In this document: one piece after another, positions 61,901-64,000 of the stretch | Position numbering within the stretch: position 1 is the first letter of the stretch | How the letters are laid out: each line of letters starts with the position of its first letter | Origin: Gossypium raimondii | Taxonomy: Eukaryota; Streptophyta; Magnoliopsida; Malvales; Malvaceae | Assembly (NCBI RefSeq): GCF_025698545.1 | Contig: NC_068567.1 | Location: 2,728,001-2,792,000, forward strand | Direction: 5' to 3' | Length of the DNA: 64,000 nucleotides | Translations under genes and position numbers: made by a program | Notes under the pieces: generated by a model | Seen by the model: only the letters and a program-made list of their open reading frames with translations | Told to the model about the DNA's origin: nothing | The model's database searches: none

Positions 61901-63165
61901 TCTCGTTTTGAAATCAATATGCCTTTCCTGTTTAGTTTGTGGTTTATTTTTATATTCTTAATTAACATTTATCCTCTCACTTATATCATCGAGAACCCAT
62001 TGTGATGCGTATTATATTTCCTCCTACGTTTTCTTTTTTGTTCTTGAGATTTTGGATGTTCAAAATGGTTTGAGGAAAACTTTACCAACAATAGCATCTT
62101 CTTTCTCTTGAACAATTCCTTCTTGCAACACGGGCAATATCTATAAATGGCATGCCTGGATATGCATATCCTTTGATGTCAAATATGGTTGGTCCAATAT
62201 GATGTTTTACTATGGGAGAATAAAATGAGTTATTTTTGTCAACTGGACAAGTCTTTTATGATTCCTAAACAGCTTAAGAAGTACCATTACCTATCACTTG
62301 ACTCTTCTTTTGGTTATAATGGTTGTATTCAGTTATTCCTCTTTTAGCAATCTACTATTCAATTCTCCTCATATCAAAACAATTTTTTTTTTGCTCTTGA
62401 ATATTATGAACTTTTTACATATCTCTTACTTTCATGATTATATTTTTTTGAATTTTGTTTTGACTTCCACAAAGAGGTGGTGTCTGGTGATGTTCTGATA
62501 CGAAGTTCCTTTGTTCCTGTCTTCACTAGGGAATCCTTCTGCATCAAAGCCCGTCAATCAAGGATCGTTGACGATTTTAGGTCTGAATCTCACCTTGCTT
62601 CCTTTTACAAAGATGAGTTTTTTCACTGACAAAAAGGAGGTTCAGAGATCTGCAACTGCCTTGGGATATGTTGCACATGTGCGTTCTATTTCTTTTGTGA
62701 AGTTATCATTTATTACCGAATTTGTTTTTTCTGATAATATCAAGCTGTGGATATCAAGGTTTTTGACCTACCACCGACAATCCCCTGTTGCTTGAAGATG
62801 CTGTAGTAATTTTTAATTGCTAGGATGGTAATATGGTCTAGTGGGCTGCACCTTGATTATTTGTTTCTCATGATGAGGCTATAATTTTAATCATACCTAT
62901 TATTGTTTCTTGTTTCCTGCTATTTCATCATTTGCAGGCTGTTTCACTGATTGCATCCTATTTACAAGTTCCCTTGCGTTATCCTCTGCGCTTGGGTGGT
63001 TCTCGCTCATATATTAATGACCATGCATCTTCAATAGACCCTGCATCTTCTGATTTGTCATTGGATACAACACTTTCAGCAAATGTAAAGCCGGCAGAAT
63101 TTCCGCTGTTTTTAGAAGGTCAAGACACGACAAGAGCAGCATATGCTGTGTTCTTGTTAAACAAG
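58915..63165 (+). CDS. VPS38: VPS38/UVRAG subunit of PI3-kinase complex II, 3' exon missing
   Basis: Five exons, all GT-AG and in phase: 58915-59115, 60606-60812, 61148-61328, 62530-62678 and 62938-63165, covering 322 residues. The N-terminus has [20 protein letters not shown], then a Leu/Glu/Lys-rich coiled coil to about residue 155. The conserved C-terminal half follows: [77 protein letters not shown]. This is the plant counterpart of VPS38/UVRAG, which joins VPS34, VPS15 and ATG6 to make PI3P for endosomal and vacuolar sorting. The reading stops at a donor after FLLNK. The expected last exon (some 30-40 residues) is not found to 64000, where repeat-like DNA follows; it may lie beyond the window. 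The start is chosen from family resemblance. Confidence 0.9.
61385..61876. mobile_element. hAT-type non-autonomous element, 492 bp
   Basis: The left end is CAGTGTCGTCAAGG and the reversed right end is CAGTGTTGTCTAGG. Flanks are identical 8-base repeats CATATGGT (61377-61384 and 61877-61884). The inside near both ends carries GCGCCT/AGGCGC-type motifs. It sits in VPS38 intron 3 with no coding frame. Confidence 0.92.
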
Positions 63166-64000
63166 GTAAGCTTTTGCATACTAGTAATTCTTTTTCCAAG
63201 ATGAATTATTCTCCTTTGGCATTTTTATGTATATTATTGGATTCAAATGGTCTGCAAAGTTAGCTTGTCAATGCTCTTCAATCCACAGGTTGGAAAAACA
63301 GTGCATGTTTGTTCGTCAGCATTTACAGCTCATTTTATGTCATTGATAGTGGATAATCTTGCTTCCATCATTATTAATATCATGGTTGAATTGTTTGGAA
63401 GATATTGGATTTACATATCTAGGTTCTTGTGATAGACACTTAAGACTATCTATAAACTTCACCGGCAGATTAGATGAAGGATTATCAACAAATTTGAAAA
63501 ATGTGATGAAGTCCCACCATGCATCTAAAAGGAGGTCCAGCACTCGAATCCCATTCCCCATAACTAAAAACTATGTCACTGTGACTTGGTCATATCTCCA
63601 TATCCATGTTCGAAGTCGGACATGGGTAGTTAAAGAAAAATGAAGAGTTGATGCATGATAGACTAAGGACTAGTTCAAAACTGCTATTAGAAAAAAGTGC
63701 TATTGAAAAGTGGTGTGGAAAAGTGTGTTTGTTAGTTTTTAGTGTTGTTCATTGCTGCCAAAAATCGCGGTTGAAAGTTAAAATGCCTCTTTTAGACATG
63801 GTAGTAGAAAGTAAAAATTTAGTCAAGTTTTATGATATTTAAATAATTTAATATAATGATACATGAAATATAACTTTTAAATACCTTTTAAATAATTAAT
63901 ATAAATTATTTGTAAAATTGATGATATATAAAATATTTTGAAAAAAATTAAATATAATAATAAATAAGATTTAAACAATTTAATATAATAATATATAAAA
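63166..64000. other. VPS38 intron/flank with repeat-like DNA
   Basis: Past the last recognised donor, no exon resembling the VPS38 C-terminus was seen. An acceptor-like site before 63291 leads to a frame unlike the family. From about 63664 the text GGACTAGTTCAAAACTGCTA and what follows resembles the edge of a small DNA element that runs off the window. The final 160 bases are extremely AT-rich. Confidence 0.45.

Noticed and set aside
1-64000. CRISPR arrays, operons, phage or plasmid genes
   Set aside because: No regularly spaced direct repeats with unique spacers, no co-directional intronless gene runs and no phage or replication proteins; the DNA is plant nuclear in style.

Overview
The window looks like nuclear DNA of a eudicot plant. 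Genes are broken by many short GT-AG introns, spacers are AT-rich and full of small foldback and hAT-type elements, and every recognisable protein is of plant type. Protein and repeat style suggest Malvaceae (cotton-like), but that is an inference. No prokaryotic, plasmid or phage features were seen.

Layout: (1) 2258-5035 minus, a GCD1-like mitochondrial protein in three exons. (2) 6672-12106 minus, ARPC4, the 20-kDa Arp2/3 subunit, in eight exons, followed upstream by a tandem cluster of intron-bearing tRNA-Tyr genes (12349-14930), one of them a chimera. (3) 15944-18815 minus, a short CHUP1/IPGA1-family protein. (4) 18816-22748, an AT-rich spacer ending in LTR-like sequence. (5) 22749-30577 plus, the most unusual locus. 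Exons for a GRAS-like domain, a NIN-like-protein (NLP) GAF-like domain, a BED finger with a hAT transposase-like body, and a Ulp1-type cysteine protease join in phase across 16 exons, with one apparent 1-nt frameshift just before the protease. (6) 30833-35398, an element with similar inverted ends carrying intron-containing fragments of ribosomal protein L37 and organellar translation initiation factor IF-2 (Pack-type capture). (7) 38036-41801 plus, an O-fucosyltransferase-family protein. (8) 44298-49260 minus, a TBC (Rab-GAP) protein of TBC1D13 type. (9) 53087-55275 minus, a DYW-class PPR protein. (10) 58915-63165 plus, VPS38/UVRAG, whose last exon is not visible before the window ends.

The genes do not form a pathway. 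ARPC4 (actin), the CHUP1/IPGA1 relative (cytoskeleton), TBC (Rab) and VPS38 (PI3-kinase complex) are cytoskeleton or membrane-traffic genes, but in a plant this proximity is probably chance.

Exon structures were built by hand from reading frames, GT/AG borders and phase continuity. No alignment, expression data or database search was available. Family names rest on recognised motifs and remembered family sequences.
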